41,194 bases of DNA from Lenisia limosa (Eukaryota; Breviatea). Made by a program: the position numbers and the translations under genes. The DNA lies in assembly GCA_001655205.1 (NCBI GenBank), contig LPNZ01008015.1:1-41194 (forward strand), in the 5' to 3' direction. The notes beneath the pieces are model-generated. The model was given only the letters and a program-made list of their open reading frames with translations. It searched no databases and was not told where the DNA came from. Of the stretch, positions 1-10,309 are shown in pieces; the stretch's first letter is position 1, and every line of letters begins with the position of its first letter.

Positions 1-67
1 GAGACACCCTAAGCTCTTCATCAGGTGGAAGTGGTACTCCAATGTCAGAAAGTATATTGCTAGCCAT
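1..67 (-). CDS. N-terminal fragment of an unidentified protein
   Basis: Reading leftwards from an ATG at 67, an open frame runs off the window edge after 22 codons (MASNILSDIGVPLPPDEELR...). The fragment is too short to assign to a family. The start is plausible because the sequence upstream of it is AT-rich non-coding. It could also be a chance frame. Confidence 0.4.
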   Translation of the reverse strand, partial: MASNILSDIGVPLPPDEELRVS

Positions 68-434
68 TGTAGCGGCGCTAAACGCTCTGAATACTTGATT
101 TTAAAATAGATATGACAACAACTACATCAAAATCTAATTGCTCTTTACTACTTAATAAATATCAGTAAATGTCATTTAGCAAAATGCAAAAAAGCAAAAA
201 AAGGAATCACCCACTCACCCACCAAACAAAATATTAGGGTGTTTATTTTACATAGGGGATACACATTGGGGAATTCTGTCCACCTTTTTTTTTTTTATAT
301 ATTNNNNNNNNNNNNNNNNNNNNNNNNNNNNNNNNNNNNNNNNNNNNNNNNNNNNNNNNNNNNNNNNNNNNCATCGCTCTATTCAGGCTCTATTTTCAGT
401 TCATCACATATCTATCATCATATTATCATCAATT
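68..434. other. intergenic region with assembly gap 304-371
   Basis: AT-rich spacer between the divergent left-edge gene and NFU1. It contains 68 N and a T-run just before the gap. I see no coding exon here; it probably holds both promoters. Confidence 0.6.
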
Positions 435-1698
435 ATGGCGCTCCGTTTTGCTGCAACCAGGTTACTTCAGGTTGGTGTCTATCACATTCTAGTTGTTATC
501 TGACGTTTGCCTTTCAACTCTCTTTAAACGCCTTCATTGGATAATAGCATGGCAGTTATTCACTCTTTTTTGACATTTATGATATGTAAGCTGACTAATT
601 AAACAATTTAGCCCGTCTCTAGACCCATTGTCGCTGCTCTCTCCCAGACTATTGGTTTGATTGCAATTTTCAATTCTTGCCTCACACTATTTTCTGTTTA
701 TTTATTCATCTTCAAACGACAAAATTGGTGATAAGTCCTAGGTGCCAGAGGGTTTGCTATTATGAAGGAAGCTACTCCTGACCCAAACTCCTTCCTTTTC
801 AGGTAAGAGAAACAGTTTGACTTTTTTTGGGTTGCTTAACTTTTTTTTTATTGTTTTAAGATCTGACATTCGTCCTCAACTTGTTGAAGAGTCCATGATT
901 TTTAAGAATTACCAAGAGGCGGAAAATATTCCCTTGGCCCGTGACCTTTTCACGGTAGGATAGGATTGCTCAGAGGCGGAAAGTATTCCTCATTCCCCCC
1001 TTATTTTTATACCATAGGTTGGAGCTTCAAGGGTTTTTCTTGGCACTGATTTTGTTACTGTAACAAAAACATCTGAACAAACCTGGGCTGAACTTGAGGT
1101 ACGGTTTAAATAAGGGAAATAAACTTGACATTTATTTACTATTCAAAATCCTTTGGATCTTTGTTTTAAAAGTCCAGCCCCTTGTTGAGCCTATCATTGA
1201 AGGACATCTTGAGATGTCTGGCCAACCCATCATCCCTGAGCTTGAGGTGATTGAGAGTCTTGACGACCAAGAGCTTTTTGATAAAATTGAGGAAGTTCTT
1301 GATGACAAGGTTTGTTTTCGCATCGTTTCTTCGAAAACCGTGCTGCATCTCCCCGTTGTTTACTGCGTAGGTCCGTCCAATGCTTGAGATGGACGGTGGT
1401 AACTGCCGTTTGGATAGCGTAGAAGATGGTGTTGTTTACCTTGAACTCCAGGTGAGGGCATAATTGCAGAATTGTTTGATGGTTGCCATGAAAACACATG
1501 AAAGGGTGTTGGGCTATTTATAAGTATTAAATTTCTTGATTGCTTAGGGAGCCTGTAAGGGTTGCCCTGGTGCAGCAGCCACCCTCAAAAATGGTGTTGA
1601 ACGTGTTCTGATGCACTTTGTTCCACAGGTAAGCGTCATTGTCTCTTATTTCCATTCCATTGCTAATTATCCAGGTTGAGGAAGTTCGTGAATGTTAA
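435..1698 (+). CDS. NFU1: NFU1-type Fe-S cluster scaffold/carrier, organelle-targeted
   Basis: Binds a [4Fe-4S] cluster and delivers it to target proteins at the end of the ISC pathway. Eight exons: 435-460, 749-802, 861-954, 1018-1098, 1178-1309, 1371-1451, 1548-1628, 1675-1698, giving 190 aa. The first exon encodes MALRFAATR, a short basic amphipathic leader typical of mitochondrial presequences. An NFU_N domain follows (ATPDPNSFLF near residues 17-26; FLGTDFVTVTK). The C-terminal NifU-like domain carries MEMDGGN-like and GACKGCPGA motifs, with the cluster-binding C159-x2-C162. Exons 4, 6 and 7 are each exactly 81 nt. The first exon junction (donor GTTACT at 461) is the weakest; a start at 762 would remove the leader. 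Family assignment is firm; location in a mitochondrion-related organelle is inferred. Confidence 0.92.
967..994 (+). repeat. partial copy of NFU1 exon 3 inside the next intron
   Basis: The segment AGAGGCGGAAAGTATTCC in intron 955-1017 repeats exon 3 around 914-932 (AGAGGCGGAAAATATTCC) with one mismatch. This looks like a local duplication across the donor site, about 55 nt apart. Confidence 0.6.
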
Positions 1699-3365
1699 GT
1701 CCAGTTTATTTTTATGATATGATATCATACATGTATTTATTGCTTGTGTAATCACCCGACCAGACAGAGCTACTTCTTCTTTTGAGAACTGTCAGAAAGA
1801 GTGGTCATAACCAATAAGCCGTCTTGGGGTGTTCAGTCAATTTTTTTTTGAGTTTTGAGAACACTTTGGTATAAGATCAAAGACGCTCTAAACAAGTTAA
1901 AAAAAAAAAAAAAAAAANNNNNNNNNNNNNNNNNNNNNNNNNNNNNNNNNNNNNNNNNNNNNNNNNNNNNAACATTCTTTGCTCGAATGCTAGATTGTCA
2001 AAACATAATTAAGTGGAAAAAACTCTCAAAACCCTCTCACGCATTTCTCATCTTTTTTTTGATTCTATACTCTGTCATTAATATAATCAAGGCAAAAATC
2101 ATTGCGATGAAGGCAAGAGCCCCGCACGTTTTTGATAGATCAGACATTACTTTGTTATGATCATTTTCCTGTTGGTGTTTTGGTGTTTCATTATTTATTT
2201 TTTATTTATTAAAACATATCAGAGGATGAAGCTGTCAACTCTGAGAATGGGCTTGGAGGTGAGGGGAGACACAGGAGAAAAGGGAGGGGTAGGTGAAAAA
2301 AAAAAATACGTGAATTTATAATAATGAGCGAGCTAATATCACGTGCATTTAACTATTTAAACTCTTTTGTCCAAAAATTCGGCCACTTTGTAAATTGAAG
2401 GACTTGGTAGGAAGCTGACTATCTAAGGTTTTTTCCTAGGTGTGTCTTCTCTCCTTTTTCTATCCTTCTAGACATTGCATGTCCATAGTATATGTGTGCC
2501 TTTCTATAGGCGTCTCATTTCTCCAGACTTGCGAGATCTCTTTTTTATTCTCTAAAGACAATTTTTTTTTGTAGTTATATTATAGCAGTCAATGAAGGAA
2601 GAAGACCCTGAGAGGACTTAAGAACCTAAGTAGAAGAAAGAAGCTGAAGGATGACGATCACGACTGGTGTCTGTCTTGTGCTTGCCTAGTCACACCTCTC
2701 CCCCTCCTCTCTTGCCCTCTGGTGGTTTAATAATAAATAATAAGGTTTTCTACCTCTTTCATACCTGCTTACCAAGCTTCTTCTGACTGCACTACTGCCT
2801 TACTGCAGCTGATTTCGTTAAGGCGGAACACAAAGCTTGTAAAACATCTTCCCCCAAACAATTACCTCAGTTTAGGATGATATTAACAAGGTTATTTATT
2901 TATCCCCAAACCTTGCGCATCTGTCTAACCTTGCACCTTGCTGCCTTTGTCATACCTACTCCAAATGGTTGCTTTGCCTTGTATCTGTTAATCACCACCT
3001 TTCTTCTCCCTCTCTTCTCTTGCTTCAGTTTTTTCTTCTCTTATCTCACCACCTATTCTTTGTCACTGACATACCCCACTGTTTTTCTGCAATGACTGTT
3101 TTATTTTATGTACATCAGCATATTCTTAAAAGTGAGCAAAATATCAGTCAGCTGTTCAAGGCAATATCTTGGTTTGTTTCCTCTTTGCCACATGCTTCAC
3201 AAATTCACAAAATAGCTATACTGTCATACAGATAAACAACACTCATGATTGCTACAATTACATTTTAAACAAAACCAAACTATTTTTACAAATATTACAA
3301 CACATAAGAAATTCCAAAAGCAGGTTCATCAACTGATTGTCTTTCAGTTGCAGTTTGATGAGGAC
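1699..3365. other. 1.7 kb spacer, no gene recognised
   Basis: Contains the assembly gap 1918-1970, preceded by an A-run, and long pyrimidine-rich stretches on the plus strand (about 2690-2780 and 2990-3070). Only short frames without family resemblance occur. It lies between the 3' ends of NFU1 (+) and the unknown gene (-), so it should hold both 3' UTRs. Confidence 0.5.
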
Positions 3366-5773
3366 TTAAGTTGTGGGAAGAGCAGGTAGGGAGGGAATTT
3401 CGATTGATGAGTCCATTGGTTCAGAAGGTTGCGAAATAGACTGATCCTGAATAATTAAATTGCCAAAAGCAACAAGTCCCAACATGCTCAGCCCCATCAC
3501 AAGCTTACTTCTTGAAAAGGCTGCAGTTCCGACTCTGATGCTTCAGGAAGAAGCAAGGAAGGGCTCACGCATTCCACTTCCTCTATGGGGGCTTGACCAT
3601 CAGACGGAAACGGAGATTCAATTAAGAGCTACAAAGTTATAAGCTTATCTGGGCAAACCGGAGGTAAATCAGACATCCCATTCATTTTCTTGCGTCTTTT
3701 CGTTTTAGGTTTGTTCTCAGTCAATTCCCTTTTGAAAAAGGATGCCGCAGGAAATCTATTCAAAATATTCACACCATTTGCATCAAGCATTCTACAAATG
3801 TGAAACACAATCTTTCACTCACGTATGCCCTTGTTTCTGAATCACATAAGTTTCAGGTAGGGGGCTTGGGAAAACAGTAACGGAGGAGAGTGTGAAAGGT
3901 AAGTGGGAGCGGACCCCAGCCATTGCCACGAGTTTAAGCATTTCTGAGACTGCTAGGTTGCAACAAGCGTTTTTGACCACTTCTGGCGTTGAGTTGAGGA
4001 TGAAACGAATGAATGCATCACGGTACAAGACAAGGCGCCTCCCAAGGTAATGGCAGTACGTCCAAGCGTTCACTGTTTTGCGAAGTTGATCTGGTGACTT
4101 GCTTAAGTTCATTGACGCAAGTGCGATTTGGTTGAGGGACAACGCTTTGCTTTTATTGTCTTCAAAGTAGCACAGACCATCTGAAAAATAAGTTTATCTC
4201 GACGGACTTACCGAATCTAATTGTTGCATATCGTTTTGAGTCTGAGAACCCCAAAAGTTCCTCACCAGGTACAATTACCCTTCATTATCAGAGTGGCATA
4301 ATCAAGAAGAAGGCAGAAGTAACATGGAGACATACTTGCAGAGAATAAGAGTGTTGAACGAAATTTTGAACAACTTGATAACTCTCGCGGGAAGTGGAGC
4401 ACCCTGACACAATAAGACAACGATAACACTTTAATTCATACCTTCATGTACTCATCAAGAGATAATAAAGTGATAACTTGTGTTGAGTCAGCGTTGTTAA
4501 TCTGCCTTTTAATTTTGACTTTCGCATAAAATGAGTCGGCAAGGTTCTGATTTTGCTAAATCTTGTAAGCACTTCAAAGTCTAGTTATACCTCTTCACCT
4601 GCTTGATCGTCTTGATTCTCGTCAAGCACAACTACAATAAATTATCAGAGGAGAAAAAAAAAACCTGCTCAAATTATGGATGAGGTAAAACTGTGGAATT
4701 GAATACCAATCTCTCATTCCGGTTTTTATTTTTTATTGGTAAAACAAAAAGAGGAACAATAGATAGTCAAGGGATTACTCCTCCATCAACAAACCTGGTT
4801 CGATAACGGAAAGTGGTTGATTGATGACAGGCTCAGATTGTACTTGCTCAGCTTCAAAGGGTTCCACTGTTTGACTATCTTCTTTTTCTTCACCACCGTC
4901 TTCTTTCACCATTGATTGAGGATCAATATTCTCTAAAAAGATAACCAATCAATTAATAAGTTCAGTAAGATAACACAAACCAGAAGACCGCTCCAGAAGG
5001 AAGCGTTTTCGAATTTCTATGAGTTTTTCTCCTTTCACCCAAGAGTTTGTCCAGGCATTAGCGCCACCTCTAGCTTTCTTACCCTAAAGAAGTAACATAT
5101 TGATCAACCCTACTTCTGCCAGTCTGTTTTGATTGATACAAGTAAGACATGCCTTATTAAGAGTCATGTTGGTTCCATTCAGCATTATATTTCCATCTAA
5201 AATTGTCAGTCACAAAAAAAGGACACTACCTGGTAAAATTTCACCAGGAACTCTCTTTGGGCCCATCTCCAACAAGTCGCTTCCTGCTTTGATGTATTCA
5301 TTTTGAATTAATGCCAACAGAGTTGTCTAAATCGAGTAAAAATAATAGGGTTCCTCCTCACATTTGCAGTAGATTTCGGAAGTGCACTGTTTGAATGCAC
5401 TTTAATCGGGACAGCTCCTTCCAAACTCATATCAAGATTCAAAGGGGGAAGTGGATCGAATGGGATTGATGATGGCGGATTAGACAGTAGTTCATCCGCA
5501 GTAATAGTCGGAGGAGGGATGGAAGCGACAGGGTGGGGATTTGGACGAAGATTGCAGCCAAAATCTGGAAGAGCAAGCCAAGTCATTACATCATCCGACG
5601 GCTCGAATGCAGGAGTTGGGTCACTAACAAAATTAAAGGTAACTATTTCAAATTTGTATGGCCGAGGTTGAAGAATAAAAAAGGAACGGACATCTGAATT
5701 TCACTTCAGGACCACCACTGACTTTTTAGATCCTTTTAATATTGAGAAGGGAACAAAAAAGGTAGTCATACAT
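3366..5773 (-). CDS. unidentified protein with basic NLS-like segment and acidic/proline regions
   Basis: Fourteen exons, all phase-consistent: 5755-5773 (tentative start), 5362-5693, 5230-5326, 5114-5196, 4981-5083, 4795-4932, 4591-4631, 4442-4555, 4336-4403, 4212-4279, 3823-4180, 3659-3791, 3509-3628, 3366-3446; about 584 aa. I do not recognise the family. Visible features are a proline-rich N-terminal third (ASIPPPTITADELLSNPP), a basic stretch (GKKARGGANAW), an acidic Glu/Gln-rich linker, a helical globular block (ALSLNQIALASMNLSKSPDQ onward, about 100 residues), a clear basic cluster KPKTKRRKKMN resembling a nuclear localisation signal, and a Ser/Glu/Pro tail ending SLPALPTT. A nuclear role is inferred from the basic cluster only. 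The first exon is weak (donor GTTCCC); an in-frame ATG at 5586 is an alternative start. Confidence 0.7.
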
Positions 5774-5913
5774 ATATATGAGACAAGTTATTATCTTTAC
5801 TTCTGAGTCCTTTTGCACTCTATTTGAAAAATGGATACAAAACAATTGAAAACTACAGTTTTCATTCATAAAGCATACCAATGGGAGGAAAAGAACAATA
5901 TAGTAATAGCCCC

Positions 5914-6761
5914 CTACTCTATGTATTCTGGAAGTACTTCCAGGCTTGGAGTTGGATCCTCTTGAAGAGGAAAAGAAATAACCGCTTCAACGTCATCTGC
6001 TTGGTGAGGCTCAACAGAAGCTTCGCTTTCAATATGAACTGGTTCGGCTTTAAGCGGTTGAATACAATTAAATGTGCTGCTTTGAAGAGAAGGAACCGGG
6101 TATGCGAAGCTTGTCTGGTGTACATAAGTATCTTTTTACAGACTCATACCATTTGCTTAAACATTTCCCGAATAGGAATGAGGTTTTTGGTATCTTGCCC
6201 AAGATTTTCACCTAAGTCAATCAGAAACAGAGTAAAACATACACTCTAAAATTTTTTGATCCAAAATTTCCATAGTGTTCAAAGGATAGCGGTCGCTTTG
6301 TTTGGCGGTGTGGTCACCTCCATAAGACCTGAGAAGAAGAACAATATCTAGAAATATAAAATTATGGTAAAATATGTTACCTTTAAATCCTGAACAAGCA
6401 GCAAGAGTCAAAGCAGATACACCAAATTCAGGAATTATTTCATTGGGGGATTGTCCTAACTCAAGAAAGAAACCGCAGCACTTGAATCTAAACAAAGTAA
6501 GTGGAACGGCAAATAGAGCTGGTGATATAAGATGTCAAATAGAGGTTATAAAAAACCAGCCCACTTGTTTTGAACTGAACAATACGCAAGGGGGTGACAA
6601 GGATGCTTAAGTTTTTGAAGATAATTAGGGTTTTCTGAAAGAAACCGTTTCAATGCATCCAGATCGTCATTTTTAATGACCTGAAAAAGTCATGTTGAAT
6701 ACACCCAAAGTCTCACCTGTGCAATTGGCTCCAGCTCAGGTATGGTAAGAGTGGTCTGCAT
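5914..6761 (-). CDS. small ankyrin-repeat protein
   Basis: Six exons (6717-6761, 6565-6680, 6381-6487, 6243-6347, 6150-6211, 5914-6114) encode 211 aa. Introns are 36, 77, 33, 31 and 35 nt. Ankyrin signatures: HPLAYCSVQNKFKCCGFFLE followed by LGQSPNEI, then GVSALTLAACSGFKDIVLLL, and a weak N-terminal helix pair (DDLDALKRFLSENPNYLQ). Such repeats are protein-interaction scaffolds; the partner cannot be inferred. The last 67 residues are acidic and Pro/Glu-rich without repeats. The gene is divergent from the TPR gene at 7180. An upstream non-coding exon is possible. Confidence 0.8.
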
Positions 6762-7179
6762 TTGCCCCCACAAAATAAAGATACTTTTTCACAATAATAG
6801 GAACCTCACTTTCGTTCAAAACTGTCCAAACTCTTTGAGAATGTCGACAAGTCCTAAGCTTAGTTTGGGAGTTTGGAGGAGTTTGTTGTTTTTTTGTTGC
6901 ACTCAGGTTGCACTACTCGGGTTACACTAAGAGAAAGAGCGAAAGAGCGCAAGAGAGGGCAAGAGAGGGCAAGTGCGCCAATAATTGTTTTGGGCAAAAG
7001 CTTGGACTTCAGTCATTATACGGAATTAGAATTAAACGGGATAATCCCATTTTTCCACTTTTCATTTTTCAATCCAAAAAGTGATAAAGTGAAGTTATCG
7101 AAAAGACGACATCCAATTAGAATAGGTGATTGGTTTTTAGGTCTGAAAATCAGACTGTGTTTTTCGTGAATCGTGGAAC
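6762..7179. promoter_or_regulatory. shared upstream region of the ankyrin (-) and TPR (+) genes
   Basis: A 418 bp divergent intergenic region. It contains a purine-rich tract at 6931-6970, with the decamer AAGAGAGGGC present twice in tandem at 6951-6970, followed at once by a CCAAT sequence (6977-6981). No coding exon is evident. Promoter function is inferred from the gene arrangement. Confidence 0.45.
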
Positions 7180-9530
7180 ATGGCGGATCTATTAGGTGGA
7201 AGCTGGAAAACAGTGGCTACTGTTGGAGTTGCCACTGTTGTTGCCGTTGCTGGAGCTTATTATCTTAATGAAGCATGTATGGCTTTTCCTTTGTTTGATT
7301 GTCTTGTAGTGAAAAAGGATACTGAAAATTGTGTTAAGGAAGATATTTGCCCACTTGAAGAGGCCAGTGGTTTGTCAAATTCTTTTCTTTGATTTCTTAC
7401 TTGAACAGAATCAAAGGTAATTGAAAAAGAAGCTTCGGTTTCTACTAATAATAATGAAAGCGTTGCCCCTGAAGAAAGGACAGGTTTGTTCAATGGGGAT
7501 TGTTTTAATTTTCTGTAGAAGTGAGAGCTGCTGGTCACCTGGCTGCCAACGAGGTTAGAGAGATGTATATTCCCCGGTTATCCAAATAATTCTGGGCTTT
7601 GGGATTCCTCTTTTCTTTTCAAGAATCACTCCCTTTCGCAATTATCACATCGCAGAATGAAGAGCCAACCAAAATTCCCCATGCAGATGTACCTGAAGAT
7701 ATTGGAGAGGAGGTAAACTATGCCTTTTTGCAAATGTTTACAAATTCCAGATATTTAGGAAGAATGTTGTGAACCCTGGTCAAGTTGACGAGAAACTACT
7801 TGCAGTCTTCCAAGAATGCAAAACAAAGGCTGAAGATGCCTTGAACCGAGTTTGAGGAACTGATATTGATCCAGCCTTTTTTTTTTTTGAAGAATAATTA
7901 TGAATCAATGCTAATATGAGCAGGGAAACCTGATTGAGGCTGAGGATTTTTATTCAAAGATGTCTCAATATGCCAGAGAATTGTTCGGATCTGCCAATGT
8001 TCTTCACCTTTCAACCCTGTTTGATTTATCTTTTTCTTACAGCGTAGCTATGTTCATGGAACTATTGCAGGAAAAGTTGGAAAGTTTGACGTTGCTGAAA
8101 AGGCTCTTTTAGAGTGCAAACGTGAGTTTTTATTTATTTAAAGGAGGTTGTTATTATTTAGGTCATATGGAGGATGGAAAAGGAAAGGAAATGCCCGATT
8201 ACGCTGTGCTTCTTGTGTACGAAACCAGTCTCTTTCACTTTTTTTCAGCCACCTTGGAGATCTTTACAAGGACTTCGGATTCATTCGCACTGCTGGCTCT
8301 TACTTTGACCAAGCTATTACAACTGCCCTTTCGTAAGCAGAAATGTGAGCTTTGTTCATCTCCTGTAGTGTTGAGCCAGAGTTTGCTGAAGCAAGTGTTC
8401 GTGCGTATCTTGAAGGAGCAGTCTTTCATCTTGGAGCGGGAAATTATGAGAAGGCTGAAGAATATGGTGGGAATACACTTTTGTTTGAGTTTTTTTTTTC
8501 CTAAATTCATTCCCCACAGCCAAAATTCTTGACCCCGTTTTCAAGAAGGCCCCTCAGGTAATCATAGATTATGGAACTCTTTTTACAATGAGTAATGTTA
8601 TCTTCTTGATCCTATGTAGTATGCATGTCAACATGTATTGCTTTTTTGTGTTATTATTTCACCCAGTCGTTCCTTACACACTGCTTTTTGCATGTCGCCA
8701 GGATATGATGTTATTGATGTAATAGGCTGTTGGTGAGCGAGCAGAAGTTGCCTTCATCCATGCAATGTACAACCTTTTCAAAGCCGGTGGAGACCCCACC
8801 CCTTATGATGAGGTCCTATCAGCCATCTCCAACTTCAAGGATTTGATGGGCAAGGAGTCTGTTCGTATTATCTTTGCTTACTATGTACGCTGGGGTGAAT
8901 GGGGATGAACCAACACCTTATTTATTCAACATTAGGATGTTGCAGTTCTCTGTAAGAAACTCGGCTTGCTGAACTTTGCTGCTAGTGCTATTAAGGTTTG
9001 CTCAGGACCATGATCTATTATCTTTTAGAATTGTTGTTCTCTTTGCGAAAAGGCAATTGACCCTGCTCACCCAACCTACGCACGTGCTTTTGCCCTTTCA
9101 GGCCTTATTGACAACGCCCATAACAAGCATGACTCAGCCAAGGGCAGCTTTGAAATTGGTCTGCAATTATAATAAATTCGTCAATGTCATTCACTGACCA
9201 GCTGCCAACCTTCTCTTCCTCCACGGCTACCAAGGCACATCAAAACCGAAGAACCCGCAGTGCATCATGGCTCTTGCTGAAATCCAACGTATCTACAGTG
9301 GGTGCTAATGCAGTTCAGTTTCCAAATCTTCATTTTGCAATCGTTTACACTCCTTTAGCCGATACCCCCGCTATCAAGGCTTATCTTAGGGAGCTTGTCA
9401 AATTCTTGAAAACCAATGTGAGAGGAGCTTTGTCTTTTTAGAGTTTAATGGCTTTGGCTTGCTAACACAATAGGATCCCTCATATCCTCTTGATGCCCAG
9501 CTCGCTTCTGAAATGATTGAATTATCCTAG
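7180..9530 (+). CDS. N-terminally membrane-anchored TPR protein (Tom70-like layout)
   Basis: Eighteen exons, 453 aa; starts 7180-7276, 7310-7366, 7409-7483, 7519-7553, 7656-7712, 7751-7849 and ends 9202-9297, 9359-9417, 9474-9530. Residues 11-29 (KTVATVGVATVVAVAGAYYL) form one hydrophobic segment right after a short N-terminus, with no cleavage-type ending, so I read a signal anchor. An acidic linker of about 90 residues follows, then tetratricopeptide-type helix pairs to the C-terminus (AVLLVHLGDLYKDFG..A..YFDQAI; YLEGAVFHLGAGNYEKAEEY; LGLLNFAASAIKKAIDPAHP). An N-terminal anchor plus cytosolic TPRs is the layout of the mitochondrial import receptor Tom70, which is about 600 aa in yeast; the shorter length leaves this unproven. 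It could equally be another organelle-surface TPR adaptor. Confidence 0.85.
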
Positions 9531-9698
9531 GTTGTTCCAAAAGATATAATGTACCACCACCATATACAAATGAAAAAACAGATATGAAAACCTCTTGAAA
9601 TCCTAAAAACATGTATTGGGGGAATTCAAGGAATACAATCTAAATGATGAGATGTGAAAAGGAAAAAACAAGGTAAAAGTTATTTTAAAAGTCCTCTG

Positions 9699-10275
9699 TT
9701 TAACGAGATTAAAAGAGCCACACGGTTCCAGTTCAGAAGATCATTGAATGGTAATTTCATCAAAGGACATCTTCAATCGTACACATCAGCGTCCCCACCA
9801 ACCTGAGAAGTGAGATATGAAAAAGGGAAGACAGTAAAAAAAACTAAAAGAAACATCATTTTAACGAGATTAAATTGAGCCACATGGTTCCATTTCAGCA
9901 AGTTATTGAATGTAGAATAATCATCTGTTCACAAACCAACGAAAGCTGCAAGCGTCATACCTTTCGAACTAAAGCAGTCAGATTGTACCTGACATAACAA
10001 AAAGAAACAAAAGGAAATGAATCATTTTAACGAGATTAAATTGGGCCACATGGTTCCATTTCAGCAAGTTGTTGAATGTAAAAATAATCATCTTCAAAAG
10101 CGATTGGTCTCAGCCACCCTTCTAACCTTCTGAAGAACAGTCTAAAACAGTGAGGAAAGGAAAAAGAAAAGAAAAAAAAAAAGTTGATTATTTAAAATGA
10201 ATCATTTTAACGAGATTAAATTGGGCCACATGGTTCCATTTCAGCAAGTTGTTAAATGTAGAAATAATCATCTTC
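9699..10275. repeat. four tandem copies of a ~75-80 nt conserved core with variable spacers
   Basis: Cores lie at 9699-9774, 9855-9926, 10015-10095 and 10195-10275. They begin TTTAACGAGATTAAA and share GCCACAYGGTTCCA. Core start offsets are 161, 166 and 180 nt. Copies 3 and 4 differ at about 3 of 80 positions; copy 1 is the most diverged. The spacers do not resemble each other except for purine-rich runs which, read on the minus strand, are pyrimidine tracts ending in AG. The array fills most of the spacer between the convergent TPR and calreticulin genes (9531-10309), and copy 4 starts 35 nt beyond the calreticulin stop. Function unknown; see findings. Confidence 0.85.
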
Positions 10276-10309
10276 AGAGACAGTAAAGCAAAGATCTGTC
10301 ACTAACCAT

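Noticed and set aside
3629-3791. Stop at 3629 as the end of the unknown gene
   Set aside because: A GTTTGC donor just before it gives a 30 nt intron, and two further open, phase-matched exons end at 3366.
4242-4265. A 24 nt GT...AG segment in the unknown gene that looked like an intron
   Set aside because: It is a multiple of three, has no stop and keeps the frame when retained (GEELLGFS), so it is more simply exon.
5881-6249. 122-residue plus-strand frame
   Set aside because: It overlaps the last exons of the ankyrin gene in antisense and crosses their introns.
9878-9895. tRNA gene suggested by GGTTCCA in the repeat core
   Set aside because: No A box, no cloverleaf pairing and no acceptor stem could be drawn.
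9699-10275. CRISPR array
   Set aside because: Eukaryotic setting, repeat units of ~75-80 nt with diverged copies and uneven spacers; no cas genes.
9699-10275. Firm call of box C/D snoRNAs
   Set aside because: The C-like box (AAGATGA) has a mismatch to RUGAUGA and no terminal CUGA closes the unit, so only a hypothesis is stated.
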